Source of the DNA: Petaurus breviceps papuanus
Taxonomy: Eukaryota; Chordata; Mammalia; Diprotodontia; Petauridae
DNA: 64,000 nucleotides
Direction of reading: 5' to 3'
NCBI GenBank assembly: GCA_028583685.1
Contig: JAMXIF010001253.1
Span: 79,062,219-79,126,218 of the forward strand
Within the stretch, counting starts at the first letter, position 1; each line of letters opens with the position of its first letter. A program made the position numbers and the translations under genes. Below, one piece after another: positions 22,611 through 34,340 of the stretch. The notes under the pieces were generated by a model, which ran no database searches, had not been told where the DNA came from, and saw nothing but the letters and a program-made list of their open reading frames with translations.

Positions 22611-24815
22611 TCTCAAACCTATTTTACTCCTGATCTTTATTTTTATGTATACTCATATCTCTTGTTTCCTATCCCTCCTGCCTCCTCTATTTTACATTTA
22701 CCCATTGTCTTGCCCTCCTATGACTTGCCTACCCCCCTCCAAGGATCCTTCCCCTATCCTCCCATTCCCATAGATCTAAACACCTTTCTATACTCCTATT
22801 TACCTTTTCTCTCACCTTCCCCTCTAAAAATCCCTCCCTTGTCTCCTCCTTCCTCCCCATGCCCCTACCATGTTATTCTTCTGAATTTAGAAGACTTCTG
22901 TACTCTTTTAAATATATATGTATTATTCCCTCTTATACCCATTCCTGAAGAAAGTAGGTTACAGAACTACCAGCCCTCCTCCCCATCTAATTCCTATGTA
23001 TCAATTCTTCCTCTTGCACCTCATTTGTATAAAATAATTATTCCTTTTAGCTGTTCCTAAATGGTTTTACTTTTTAAATTCATATCATGCCCAGGTTTTC
23101 CCCAATCTTCTTATGAACTACCCAATTATTAATAAGAATCTTAGGCATAAATTTTATATTTTACATATATAAAAAGTAAACTGTTTGTCCTTATGGATCC
23201 ATTATAATCAGTCTTTGTTATGTACCTTATATTTATATTGGTCCCTGTATGTTGAATTGTCTAATAAGTTCAGTTTTTTTTAAGTCTTGAAAATCTGAGA
23301 GTTTATCAAATGTCCATTTATTTTCATTCAAGATAATAGTTAACTTTGCAGGGTATGATATTTTAGTCAGAGTGCCAGTTCTTTTGCCCTTTGATACATT
23401 GTGTTCCAAGACCTGAGGTCCTTTAATATTTCTGCTGCTAGGTCTTGTGTAATTCTAATTGTGGCACCCTCATATTTAAATTGTTTTAATCTTGATGCTT
23501 TTAACAGTTTTCCCTTGAGCTGGGGATTTTGGAATTTGACTATGATAGTCCTATGAGTTTTCCTCATAGGATCTCTTTTAAGTGGTGATCAGTGAATTTT
23601 TTTCTATTTCTACTTTCCCCCCTTGTTCTAATGCTTCAGGACAATTTTCTTTAATTTTTTCTTGTATTATGATTCTTTTTTTGATCATAACTTTCAGTTA
23701 GTCCAATTATTTTTATATTTTCTCCTCTTGATCTATTCTCCAAATCTGTTGTTTTTCTTACAAGATGTTTCACTTTCTCTTCTTTTTTTTCTCATTATTC
23801 ATATTTTGTTTAATCATTTCCTGAACTCTTATAATTTCACTGGCTTTACTTTGCCCAATTCTAATTTTCAAAGTGTCATTTTCTTCCTTGAGATTCTGGA
23901 TTTCCTTTTCTAAATGGCTGATTTTTCTTTCATAACCTTCTTGCTTTTCTTGGATTATTCTTATTTTCTTTTTTAGTTTTTCCTCCATCTCTGCATTTGA
24001 TTTTTAAAGTCTTTTTTAAGGTCTTCTATAAATTCTTTTGGGGCAGGTGACCATTTGACATTACTCTTTGGGAGTTTCTTTACTTCAGTTTCCTCTTCTG
24101 AAGATGAAACCTGGTCATCTCTATTCCCATGATAGGTTTCTATAGTTAGATTCTCTCTTTTGCCTGTGCATTTTTTGTGGTAAAATAGCTTAGTTATTTG
24201 TAGTCACCTCTTGCCCTGGGGTATGGGGAAGGGTGCCCCTTGCCTCAGATCTTCAGTTCTTCCCTCTGACCTGAAACCAAAGCCAAACCTCCAGCCTCCT
24301 ATAAGTGCCCACAACCAGGGGCTTTCTGCCCCACTGCTTTTGCACTCACAGGATGTGTGCTGGTTCCTTCTCACCCCTGCCACTCTTTCCAGTACAGCTG
24401 GGTCTGGCATTCCTGGTCAGCAGAGATTCCCACTATCTTTCTGGGTTCAAACACCAAACTCCCCTCACTACCCCCGGTATAAAAGTTCTGGGCTGGGTCC
24501 AAGGCAGACTCTCCAACCGACTAACTAACTCCAGGGCTTGCTGCTGATTATTTAAGAGGGCAGCAGCTTGCTGTTAAAACAGAACCTAGCCTGGAGGTAT
24601 TTACTCTTCACAGGGACCAAACCTTGCCCTGTGATTTTTCTTCTGATCTTTTCAAATCATCCTGGGAGGACCCCAGTTATGCCCCTGTTCTTATTTATCT
24701 TCACCCACACTTTGTTGGCCCTAAGGTGCTATTTGAACTCTGAAGTGGGGCAAGATCTTGAGAGCTTGGAATTTTCTGACCTACTCTGTCATCTTCTCTG
24801 CCATTTTTTAAAATT
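22430..24815 (-). mobile_element. HAL1/L1-type element: 5'UTR, ORF1, G-rich 3'UTR, no ORF2
   Basis: Read on the minus strand, a 5'UTR starts near 24,815 (ggcagagaagatgacagag, a typical marsupial L1 start). ORF1 follows, with a coiled coil readable at 23,988-23,770 (ISHLEKEIQNLKEENDTL) and the C-terminal/RRM part at 23,567-23,367 (RTIIVKFQNPQLKGKLLKAS, then FKYEGATIRITQDLA), which then reads into a degraded tail near 23,270. The following sequence is a purine-rich 3'UTR with two dinucleotide or tetranucleotide arrays. ORF1 is broken into at least two frames. The absence of any reverse transcriptase between ORF1 and the 3'UTR fits HAL1. The 3'UTR differs from the other two copies, so it is a separate subfamily. 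Confidence 0.75.
22437..22610. repeat. Duplicated 3'UTR segment with (TCTA)n and (TA)n arrays
   Basis: A unit of about 30 bp (aggtcacaataaattttagat) occurs twice (about 22,439-22,470 and 22,541-22,575). A (TCTA)n array follows the first copy and a (TA)n array follows the second. Both lie within the HAL1 3'UTR. Confidence 0.8.
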
Positions 24816-24829
24816 TTGAATTTGAAGAG

Positions 24830-26130
24830 ACAAGAAATGTGATATCAATTATTCATGTGAAATCATGCAAAACATATTTCCATATTAATCATGTTTTTTT
24901 TTTAGAAAAAAAATAAAGTGAAAAAAATATGCTTCAATTTGTACCTAGACTTTATCTGTTCTCTCTTTTGGAGTTGGATAGCATTTTTCATCATAAGGCC
25001 CTCAAAATTTCTTGGATCATAGTATTGATCAGACTAACTAAGTCATTCACAGTTGATTATCATACAATATTGCTGTTACTGTGTACAGTGTTCTGTTTCT
25101 GTTCATTTCTCTTTGTAACAGTTCATATGTCTTCCTAGATTTTTTCTGAAAACATTCCCCTTTATCATTTCTTATAGCACAAAAAAAATCCATCATACTA
25201 CAGCTTGTTTAGTCATTCCCCAATTGATGGGTATATCCTCAATTTATAGTTCTTTGTACCACAAAAAGAGTTGTTATAATTATTTTTGTATATATAGGTC
25301 CTTTTCCTTTTTCTTTGAACTCTTTGAGAAACAAACCTAGTAGTGATATTGGTGGGTCAAGCACAATTTTATAGCTCTTTGGGCATAGGTCCAAATTGAT
25401 TTTCAGAATGGTTGGACCAATTCACAACTTCATAGTGTATTAGTGTCTCAATTTTCCCCTCCCAATGTTTTTTCTTTTCTGTCAAATTACACAATATGAT
25501 GGGTATCAGATGGTAACTCAGAGTTGTCATTTGTATTTCTCTAATCAATAATGATTTAGAACATTTTATATGACTTTAGATAGCTTTTATTTTACCTTTG
25601 AAAATTGCCTGTTTATATCCTTTGACTATCAACTGGGAAATAACTAATTTTTATAAGTTTGACTCTTGTCTTTGTTCAGTCAATTTAGTCATGTCTGACT
25701 CTTCATGATACCATGTGGAGGCTTCCTTGGCAAAGCTATTGGAGGGGTTTGCCATTTCCTTTTATGGCTTCTTTTACAAATGAGGAAACTGAGGCAAACA
25801 GGGTAAAGTGACTTGCCCAGGATCACACAGCTAGTAAGTGTCTGAGGGCAGATATGAACTCAGGTTCTTCTGACTCCAGAGCCAGCACTCTATCCACTGC
25901 AAAACCTTGCTTTGCAGTTAAATTTGACTCAGTTCCCTATATATTTGAAAAATGAAGTCTTTATCAGAGAAACTTGCTGTATTATTCTTCAGTTTCTTTC
26001 TTTTCTTCTAATCTTGGTTATATTGTTTTCGATAAATTAAATTTTACATTTTTTGTAATTAACAGTAACACTTCCAAAAATAATTTCTCTACCTCCTATT
26101 CACTGGGAAGAAAAAAGTTTTTGAAAAATA
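24830..26130 (-). mobile_element. L1 3'-end fragment, antisense
   Basis: Reversed marsupial L1 3' sequence: 'gtcattccccaattgatggg', 'atataggtccttttcctttt', 'tccaaattgattttcagaat', 'gatgggtatcagatggtaac', 'ttgtatttctctaatcaata', 'atgaagtctttatcagagaa'. It parallels the well-known antisense L1 3'UTR. A CORE-SINE interrupts it at 25,662-25,912. No open frame survives. Confidence 0.75.
25662..25912 (-). mobile_element. MAR1-type CORE-SINE, full length, antisense
   Basis: 'agtcatgtctgactcttcat', 'cttccttggcaaagctattg', 'gaggaaactgaggcaaacag', 'gatcacacagctagtaagtg', 'gccagcactctatccactgc'. Imperfect flanking repeats (agtttgactc and aatttgactc) mark the target site inside the L1 fragment. Confidence 0.88.
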
Positions 26131-26800
26131 ACCTTTGTAACAAATATGCAGAATCAAGCCAAAAAAAATTTCTTCATTGTCCAAATATATGTCTCATTGT
26201 GCACTGTGAGTCTTTCACCTCTCTGTCAGAAAGTATGTGATATGCTTCCTCATCAGTCCTCTGGTCATTGCATTTAGTATAATTCTTGAGGTTTTCCAAG
26301 ACAATATTTTTTTATTATTGTTATTACCATTTAAATTGTTCTCTTCATCTTGCTCACTTCACTTTGCATCAGTTTATATGTCTTCCCAGGTATCTCTGAA
26401 ATCTTTCCTTTTTTTTCTTTTATTACTTCTTATGACACAGTAGTATTCCTTTATATTCATATTGTATCATTTGTTCAAACATTCTTCCACTGATGGGTGC
26501 CATTTCCAGATTCTTGGAGGGTTTTTTTGCTAGTACAAAAAGAGTTTCTGTAAGTATTTTGTACATATGGGTCCTTTGTCTCTTTCTTTGATATCTTTAG
26601 AGTACAAGTCTAGTAGCAATAACATCATATCCAAGAATTATACACAGTTTAGTGACTTTTGGGGCAATATGCTTTCCAGAATGGCTAGGTCAATTCACAG
26701 CTCTGCCAACTCCATTCACTTTCTAAAGTGCATCCCTACCCAGATCAAAATTTACTATTTTGAAGCTAATGTGGAAATATTTTTTTAAATGACTTGAATA
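26131..26800 (-). mobile_element. Second L1 3'-end fragment, antisense
   Basis: It repeats the order of the preceding copy: 'catcttgctcacttcacttt', 'ttatatgtcttcccaggtat', 'acagtagtattcctttatat', 'tcttccactgatgggtgcca', 'gctttccagaatggctaggt'. It is therefore a second tandem-sited insertion, not a continuation. Confidence 0.7.
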
Positions 26801-27855
26801 CTGATTGAATTGGAGCATATATTTAGTAAGATAACGAAAATACTGGTTTTAGTCACTGTAAGAAATGTGGGCACTATCATTTTAATTTTTTAATTTAAGA
26901 GATAAGTAAATGTGACTGCCACATCTCTCAAATGGTCTGAAAATTACTATCTTCTAAACACAGTTCTTAATTTTAAAATCTAATTTAGCATTTCATAGTA
27001 ATTTTTAGCAAGGGGAATTGATCCACTTAAAGGCCACTAATAATTTAATATTTTATATTTGAAACTGCTTTTTACCTCACGCTTAATCAGCCATTTTATT
27101 TCTACCATTAAGGAAATAATATATGGCAATTATGTGTGAAAAGGAATTCAGTCATTCTTTGGAGTCAATCTAAAGGTCAAATTTACTTTGAATATGGCTG
27201 AAAATGAGTAGTTATCAAATATTACAATTCATGGAGAGCAAACATCTCCTAACTAATTTGGCCATGGAATACTTAGGTACATACAATAGAATCCATAAAT
27301 GTAAGTCTGGGTAAGACCAGGTCTTTCAAATATCTCCCTGGCATAGAGGGGAGTTCAGAAACATTGGAGAACAAAATAAAGAAGTTAAAGCTAAATTTGT
27401 GCTTTAAAAAAGTGCCATACATCAGAAATATGAAATTCAATCTTCTTTAGTATAATACAGTGAAAATTATGTAACTCTAAAAAATAGGATGATACCAAGT
27501 CTAAATTCTGACCTATACTAGCTGTGTAATTATAACAGTTGAAACCTTTCAGTACTCCAATCAAATCTCTAAACATTTTTAAGTTATAGATAGAGGGTTG
27601 CAAGCTACTTGTCTTAACATGGGTTTAGGTTGTTTCCATTTAGTGAACTCTTTTGTTGATGAAATCACACATTGAAATACCTAGGTTTACATCTCAATTG
27701 AGATGTAAATATTTCTCCAAAATCTCTCACTTCTATTTGAAAAGGACCTGATTTTGTTGATCTAGAATGCTTGAATCGTTGAAATTATATGAGTGTTACA
27801 TTTGGTTTGGAAGCACACGTGGTTATATTCTGTTCTTTTGGAATTAAATTGATCA
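26801..27855. other. Unassigned AT-rich DNA
   Basis: About 1 kb with no recognised repeat and no coding signal. Confidence 0.55.
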
Positions 27856-27857
27856 GT

Positions 27858-27938
27858 CACAATTGAATATACTATACCTTGACCCCAACATCATAATGTC
27901 ATTGGTCCTCTTCTAGTGCTGAGGATGACAAAAACAAC
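27858..27938 (+). mobile_element. 3' tail of composite SINE
   Basis: Only the terminal part is left: 'ataatgtcattggtcctctt', then 'gaggatgacaaaaacaaca'. Confidence 0.6.
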
Positions 27939-28144
27939 ATTCCCCTTTGGAGCTAACAGTACAGAGCAGCTATGGACCAGCTAAAAAATCTTATTGTAAT
28001 ATCACACACACACATACACATATCCTATTTTATGTAATCTTCATTTCTGACGATATCTTCCCCCCATTCTTCTATCCAGTCTGGCATCCCTTGTAAAAAT
28101 GAATTTTAAAAAAGTAAAAAAATAGCAGGTCAGACAACATAAGC

Positions 28145-28346
28145 AAAGGGTGAGGAACCTGCAGCCTTGAGGCCACATGTAGCCCTCTATATCCTCAAGT
28201 GCTGCCCTTTAACTGAATCCAAACTTTACAGAACAAATCCCCTTAATAAAAGGATTTGTTCTGTAAAACTTGGTCTCAGTCAAAAGACCTCACCCGAGAA
28301 TCTACAAGGTCACCTGTGGCCTCGAGGCTGCAGGTCCCCACTCCTG
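28145..28346. mobile_element. Palindromic hAT-type MITE
   Basis: The whole 202 bp is close to a single inverted repeat. The left arm 'gaggaacctgcagccttgag' pairs with the right arm 'ctcgaggctgcaggtcccca', and the centre is 'acaaatccccttaataaaag' followed by its mirror 'gatttgttctgt'. The 8-bp flanks acataagc and atctaagc agree at 6 of 8 positions, as expected for an old hAT duplication. No transposase. Confidence 0.8.
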
Positions 28347-28439
28347 ATCTAAGCAAAACATCAAAAGAAATTGATAGTAGACATGGTATTCCATATTCCA
28401 TGTCCTCCACCTTTATAAACAAAATTAAATTCGTGGAAT

Positions 28440-29204
28440 TGATGTGGGGTCAAGGGGTCAGGGAGTCCAGGAACCCCAATAACCAGAGTCCCTAGAAAGC
28501 AGTCTGGAATGAGTTCACTGACTCAAGCATTCTCTGAGTCAAGGTGGCAAAGATTTATTGTTACACTATATAGCAGGCAAGAGTTCTTAAGGAACCTGCA
28601 ACCTTAAAGGGGTATATTATAGTTTATATTAGGATAACTATAGTAAAACCTGTGCCAAATATGCCAACAAGGTGAGTCAGGGTGGGATTATGAAGTGGTT
28701 AAGGAGTGGTCAGTTCTTAAAGGAGCATGCACTTTTAATTACTAGGCAGGCATATTGCCCAGAATTCACTGGGAAATAGCCCAAAGCACGGATGCATGGA
28801 AGTGTGATTTTAGGTTTGAAACTTCACTAAGTCAACTATTGGTCAGGGCTGACCAAGCTGCCACCCATCAATGTCGTGTTTGACAAGATGGATGTTGGGA
28901 GTATATGTATATCCCAAGGTAAGGAGGGATTCAGGAAATATATAATGAGCTAGGTATAATGTATATATGACTGAATCGATACATAGCTGTTTTAGCCAGT
29001 ACACAGTTGGGTCAAACTACTAAATTCTATAGGTGCACCTGGCTACTGTATCAGGAAGAGAGGTAAGTATTTTGTTAGGGTATGCTGACCTTGAGCTAGA
29101 GAGAAAGTGCTTAAGAGTGTTTTGAGGCTAGGGAGAAATGTGATTTTGGAACTGAATGTGATTTTACAAACTAGTTCAAGCACAGGCACCCTAGCACCCT
29201 ATCA
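28440..29204 (-). mobile_element. Solo LTR (fossil)
   Basis: Ends are tgatgtgggg and accctatca, flanked by a 4-bp direct repeat gaat (28,436-28,439 and 29,205-29,208). An antisense polyadenylation signal lies in 'agatttattgttacac' near 28,552. Length is 765 bp. The 4-bp duplication suggests a class I ERV. It is a different family from the 7,225 group. Confidence 0.65.
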
Positions 29205-29208
29205 GAAT

Positions 29209-29960
29209 GTTTGACAAAGGTAAAGAAAAATACATAGAGAAGGAATTAGATCTCTCTCTCACACACACATACACACACACTATTTTATATTCCAGAATGT
29301 CAGACATCTACATCAGTTGTGTATCAAGAGCTGAATCACTCCAAATTCACTTTTTTGAGAGACAGGTTTAGTAGGTGAAAACTAAGTCTGATCTCATTTT
29401 ATTAAATAAAAGAAGCTTGAATTGCTCTTAAATCAAGGTCATCGGTCTGAACTGAGGTTCATATATAGACTGAATGGGCACCTTATTTGATTTGTGACTC
29501 TCATATATCAATGCCTAATCTGTTATTATAGTTTTGTAAAAATGAGGCATCTGGCAGGAATACAGGAGGGAAGGAAAGTCTGTGAAGTTGTTGTGAACTT
29601 GTCTTGTAGTTAACTGTTTTGGGGGATGCTATAAGTGTCCATTGTCATTTCTATATAACAACCATTGGGAGTTATGTCTAACATTTATTAATCTCTAGTC
29701 TGTTTGAAAATATTTTATTGATATATTCTGTTTTTATGTTATCAAAGTATATGCATATGTTTGAAGTGCTTTTGGTCATATATAAATGTGTATATATACA
29801 CATAAACACATACGTATATATACGCACACATAAACACATATATAGATGTCTATTGATTGCCTCTGAGTTAGCTACTAATCCTTTAGCAAAAATTGATACA
29901 AATACATATATACAATGTATATATGTATATGCATGCATGTATGTATATATACATATATAG
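29209..29960. other. Unassigned DNA with alternating AT/AC low complexity
   Basis: A short (TC)/(CA) run lies at 29,250-29,281. 29,780-29,960 is a degenerate alternating purine-pyrimidine stretch of TATA, CACA and TGCA units. The long minus-strand frame here is mostly this low-complexity run continuing into the LINE to the right. Confidence 0.6.
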
Positions 29961-29964
29961 TTAA

Positions 29965-30540
29965 ATTTTTTCAAGTTAAATAGTTTAATATCAGTGCAGT
30001 AGTTGACCTTGATGCTATCTTTGTCTTCATTGAAGGCTTCTGACAACATCATGGAAAACATCACATAAAAATCATGGGAGAAAGCACACAAGCACTTCTT
30101 CACTCCATTGGTGACTGGGAAAGCATGACATCATCTTCCTTAATCTGGAACCTGTGTAAGCATGCCATCATGAAACTGGAATACAATACCAATGAAGTTC
30201 TCTTGGCATCTAAATTTTGCCATTATCTTTTTGCAGGCCCTCACAACTGACAGCATCAAATGCCTCAATTAGGTTGACAAACTTTGTGTATAGACTTCTC
30301 TTCTGCTCCTGATATTTCCCCTGGAGTTCTTAGGTAGTAAACACAATGTCAACCATTCCCCAGCACTTTCTGAAGTCACACTGGCTCTAGGGCAAATGAC
30401 CATTTTCCAGGTGAAGGATCAGCTGATTAAGGAGGACTCTGTCAAGAATCTTACCCATGATGGCTAAGAGAGAGATTGCCCTGTTATTGTCAGAAGACAG
30501 TCTGTTTCCTTTTCCTTTATAGAGATGGAGGGGCGGATAA
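29965..30540 (-). mobile_element. RTE-like LINE, copy 1, reverse transcriptase half
   Basis: Minus-strand reading gives degraded RT sequence: an 'AISLLAIMGKIL...LLNQL' stretch near 30,480, 'LENGHLP' and 'CDFRK' next, then 'FSMMLSEAFNED' and 'YCTDIKLFNLKKF' near 30,050-29,965. It resumes about where the EN-side piece at 34,341 leaves off, so the two pieces are one element split by a later insertion. Several stops and frame changes are present. Clade assignment needs an RT tree. Confidence 0.75.
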
Positions 30541-30544
30541 CAAG

Positions 30545-33500
30545 TGTTCAGAGATTAGTTCCTCTGATGTGAGGGCTGCCAAGTCCTTTTCAGGACTGCT
30601 CTATGCATTTGGTGTTCACCTGCTACCCAACTCTCACCTGTGGTTCCAAGAAGAAGTAACATGTACATCAGTTACAAACCAATAAACCATTTAGGCAGAT
30701 GGGCTAACACAAGTTGAGGGTAATCAATAGGCCTCAAACCCATCAATGAGTGTGTGTGTGTATGTGTGTGTGTGTGTGTGTGTGGTGGGCAATTGGGGGA
30801 CATAGAAGGGGTTGTCTACCCCAAGCAAGTGAAGACTTACCCCAGTGGAGTAGGTGGATTAGAACAATCTGTTCTGACAGCCATTGAGGTGCCTGAATCA
30901 GGTATTGTGGAACACTTAAAGCTTGGTCAGACATCAAAAATACCAAGGCTATCCAACTGCATCCTGAACCATTGCCAATCATTTTGACTTTTGTCTTGCA
31001 ACTTGACTTTGATGACTCTGGAAGACAGAGTGAGGCTGATGACTTCATGCAACTCTGCCTCACTTAAATCCAATTTACGTGTGAATCAAAAGACATCACC
31101 CATTCCATTTTACCACTTTTGCCTACCTCAAAATTCTGTGACAAGAAGCAAGTGATGAAGCACCATGTGTAGATACACTGGGAACTGTAGCCAAAAAACT
31201 GCACACAAGCAGCCTAGGCCACAGGGTTGTCTTCTCATTGGACTGAAGCAGCAGTGGGATTCAGCAGCCCCTGGATATCTGAACAGGTTTTTTTGAAGAC
31301 TACACTGCTGACCTTGTGGCATGAGGAACGGACTAGAAAAGACGCCTTGAAAATTGTCTACCTTAACTTAATCTTGGCATGGAATCCTACCCTATGTTCA
31401 TACATACACATATGCACACACATATACACACACATACACACAAAATACAAAAACTTTTGTAAAATTATTATACTCACCAGATATGAAATGTGCACCCACT
31501 TATGGACAACATGAAATCCAGTAGATCTGAAAGACAAACAGGTTTTGTTATGAGAGAATTCAGCTGATATGGCAACTAAATAGTAGCCCTGAGTGAAACA
31601 AGGTTAGCAAATGAAGGTCAGATTACTGAAGTCAGAGCTGGATACACATTTTTCTGGAGTGTCCAGAGTGATGGGGAGTGCCATGAAGTGGGGGTGGTTT
31701 TGAAATCACATAGAAGCTAGTTAGCAAGCTTGTATGCCTCCCAAAAAGAGTGAATGACAGGTTCATGACAATGTGATTGCCACTTTCAGGAAAAGCTAAC
31801 TCATCATCATCAGGGCATATGTTTCCACCATGTCAAACTGATAATGTCCAAGAAAAAAAATTGAAGACCTCATCACTGATGTGCCAAAAGAGGGCAAGTT
31901 TATCATTCTGGGTGACTTTAACATCAGAGTGGACAGAGACTATCAGATATGGCAGGGAGTCCTTGAGAGGAATGGAGTTGAAAACAGTAAGAGCAGTGGT
32001 CACATACTATTGAAGTCTTGTGTGTTTCATGACCTTCTCATCACCAACATTGTCTTCTGTTTACCGAAATGCAAAATAACTTTGTGGATGCACCTTCATA
32101 GCAAACATTAACATTTAGTAGATTATATCAATGTAAGAAGAAGAGAAAGAGAAAATGTGAGAATGATGAAGATAATGTGTGGCAGAAAGTACTGGATTTA
32201 TCATGGACTCATCCTTTGTAAGCTAAACATTCTCCTTTAACAAAAGTGGTGGCCCCAAGGCAAGACAACTACCATGCTTGCTATTTATGGGCAAAAGACC
32301 TATAGTGCATCTCAACTACTCAGCCACTTATGGAGTCACATTGATTGGTGATAAGGAATGATCCTGGAGAGATAGGCTGAAGACTTCCAAAGTGTTCTCA
32401 ACACAGAATTATCAACCAGTGCTGAAGCAACTGACTGTATAACTCAGGTTAAAAGCAATCCCTCTCTAGCTGAACTTCCAACTGAAGAAGAGGTTTTGAA
32501 TGTCATTTTCATTTGGCTCCTCTTGTGTGACAAAGCACCTAGTGCTGATTCCTTTCCAGCAGAGATTTAAAAGGCAGAGGGTCCACTGCTCATTCAAAAT
32601 CTGATATATAGCAAAAGAAGGTTATTTCCCAGGAGTTCTAGGATGCCTCCATTATTCATCTCTATAAAGGAAAAAGAAATAGGTTGTATTATGATAATCA
32701 CAGAGGGATTTCTCTTTTAGTCATTGCCACTAAGATTCTTGCCAGAGTACTCCTTAATAAGTGGATCCTTCACTTGTAAGATAGTCATCCACTTGAGAGC
32801 CAGTGTGGCTTCAGAAAGGGCCAAGGAATGGTCAATATGGTGTTTGCTGCCTGACCACTTCAGGAGAAATGCCAGGAGCAGAAAGAACAGAGGTCTATTA
32901 GACACAACAGCCATCAAGCTAACCAAGGCCTTTGATACTTCCAGTTATGAAGGCTTGTGAAAGATCATGGCAATATCTGGTTGCCCATAGAAGTCCATCA
33001 GTATTGTATGCTGGTTCCATAAGGATATGCTTGCATGGGATCTGGACAATGAATAATGAATGGTGCTCTTTGCACTCTCTCAATCACCAATGTAATGAAG
33101 CAGGACTATATGCTTTCCCCATGCTTCTTAGCATGATGTATTAACATTATTGTCCTATACTTTCAACAAGGATGAAAATGGCATCGAGGTGTGCTACTGC
33201 ACTAATTGTAAATTATTTAACTTGAAAAGGCTACAAGGCAAAACTAAAGTGAAGAGAGAGTTTGTGTATGACCTTTTGTGTTCTCACACAGCTTCTAAGG
33301 CTGAGATGTAAAAGAGTGTAGATCAATTCTCTTCTTCTTTTGCTAATTTTTGCCTGACAATTAACACCAAGAAAACACAGATTCTCTACCAGCTAGCACC
33401 ACACCATATATACATAGACCCATCACTTAACAGCAAATGGAGAAATTTTGAATGCTGTGGATATGTTTACTTACCTTGGCTTAAACTTTTCATGGATATA

Positions 33501-34156
33501 CACAGATGATGAGGTTAGCTTATACATTGCCAGAGTTAGCTCAGCATTTGGGAAACTCCAAAGAAAATTATGAGACAAAAGAGGTATTAGACTGCCTATC
33601 AAACTGAAGGTCTACAGAGCCATGTACTGACCTCATTGTTGTATGCCTATGAAACCTGGACAGTTTACTAGTGCCATGCAAGGAACCTGAGTCACTTCTG
33701 TTTGAATTGTCTTTCGAAGATTCTGAAGATCACCTGGCAACATTAAGTACTGGACATTAAGGTCTTTTATTCAGCTGAACCGCCAAGCATTCAAACTATA
33801 CTACAGAGAGCACAACTCTGATGGTCATGTTTTTTGAATGTCAAATATATGCTTGCATAAAAATCTGTTTTAAGGAGAACTCACACAAAGCAAACACTCC
33901 CACATAGATCAAAAGAAGCAAAACAAAGAGACTCTCAAGATCTTTCTGAAGAACTTTGGAATCTATTGTGAGACATAGGACACACTGGCACAAGACTGTT
34001 CAGCATGGTGTGCTCATATTAAAGAAGGCACTGTACTCTATGAGCAAAGCAGAATTGTGGTAGTTCAAAAAACATATGAAATGTGCAAATTTAGAGACAT
34101 CTTCACTCTGAATGTTTATATGTACTATTTGTACCTTGACCCTGTGATAGAGCCTT
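30545..34156 (+). mobile_element. RTE-like LINE, copy 2, near full length but decayed
   Basis: 5'UTR (about 30,545-31,500) includes a (TG)n array at 30,748-30,783 and the segment shared with the composite SINEs (30,950-31,105). An APE endonuclease follows: 'IILGDFNIRVDRDYQIWQGV' at 31,908-31,960, then 'LLITNIVF' and 'WMHLHSKH'. The RT domain runs from about 32,620 ('LHLYKGKRN'-like) through 'ESQCGFRKG'-like and 'TKAFDT' motifs, then 'FTYLGLNFS' and 'SAFGKLQRKL' at 33,460-33,570. It ends near 34,156 beside a SINE. Multiple stops and frameshifts. It belongs to the group with a single ORF, APE endonuclease plus RT. Confidence 0.8.
31390..31448. repeat. (ACAC/ATAC)n low-complexity run
   Basis: Imperfect alternating array inside the LINE 5'UTR. 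Confidence 0.85.
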
Positions 34157-34166
34157 CTGAGTTCAT

Positions 34167-34330
34167 TTTTTTTTTTTGGCTTTTTGGAGGGGGGAAGGCA
34201 AGGCAATTGGAGTTAAGGAACTTGTCAAAGGTCACATGGCTAGTAAGTGTTAAGTGTCTGAGGCTGGATTTGAACTCGGGTCCTCTTGACTCCAGGGCCA
34301 TGTCTTTATTCACTACACCAACTAGCTGCC
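34167..34330 (-). mobile_element. WSINE-type SINE, antisense, with 10-bp target duplication
   Basis: 'caattggagttaaggaactt', 'gtgtctgaggctggatttga', 'cttgactccagggccatgtc'. Flanking repeats ctgagttcat (34,157-34,166) and ctgacttcat (34,331-34,340) differ at one base. It sits at the seam between LINE copy 2 and LINE copy 1. Confidence 0.9.
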
Positions 34331-34340
34331 CTGACTTCAT

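Noticed and set aside
22662-23060. 132-residue proline-rich frame
   Set aside because: It is the reverse of the G-rich HAL1 3'UTR, where purine-rich sequence gives long chance frames.
29678-30103. 141-residue minus-strand frame as a gene
   Set aside because: Its first third is LINE reverse transcriptase remnant and the rest is TATA/ACAC low-complexity DNA.
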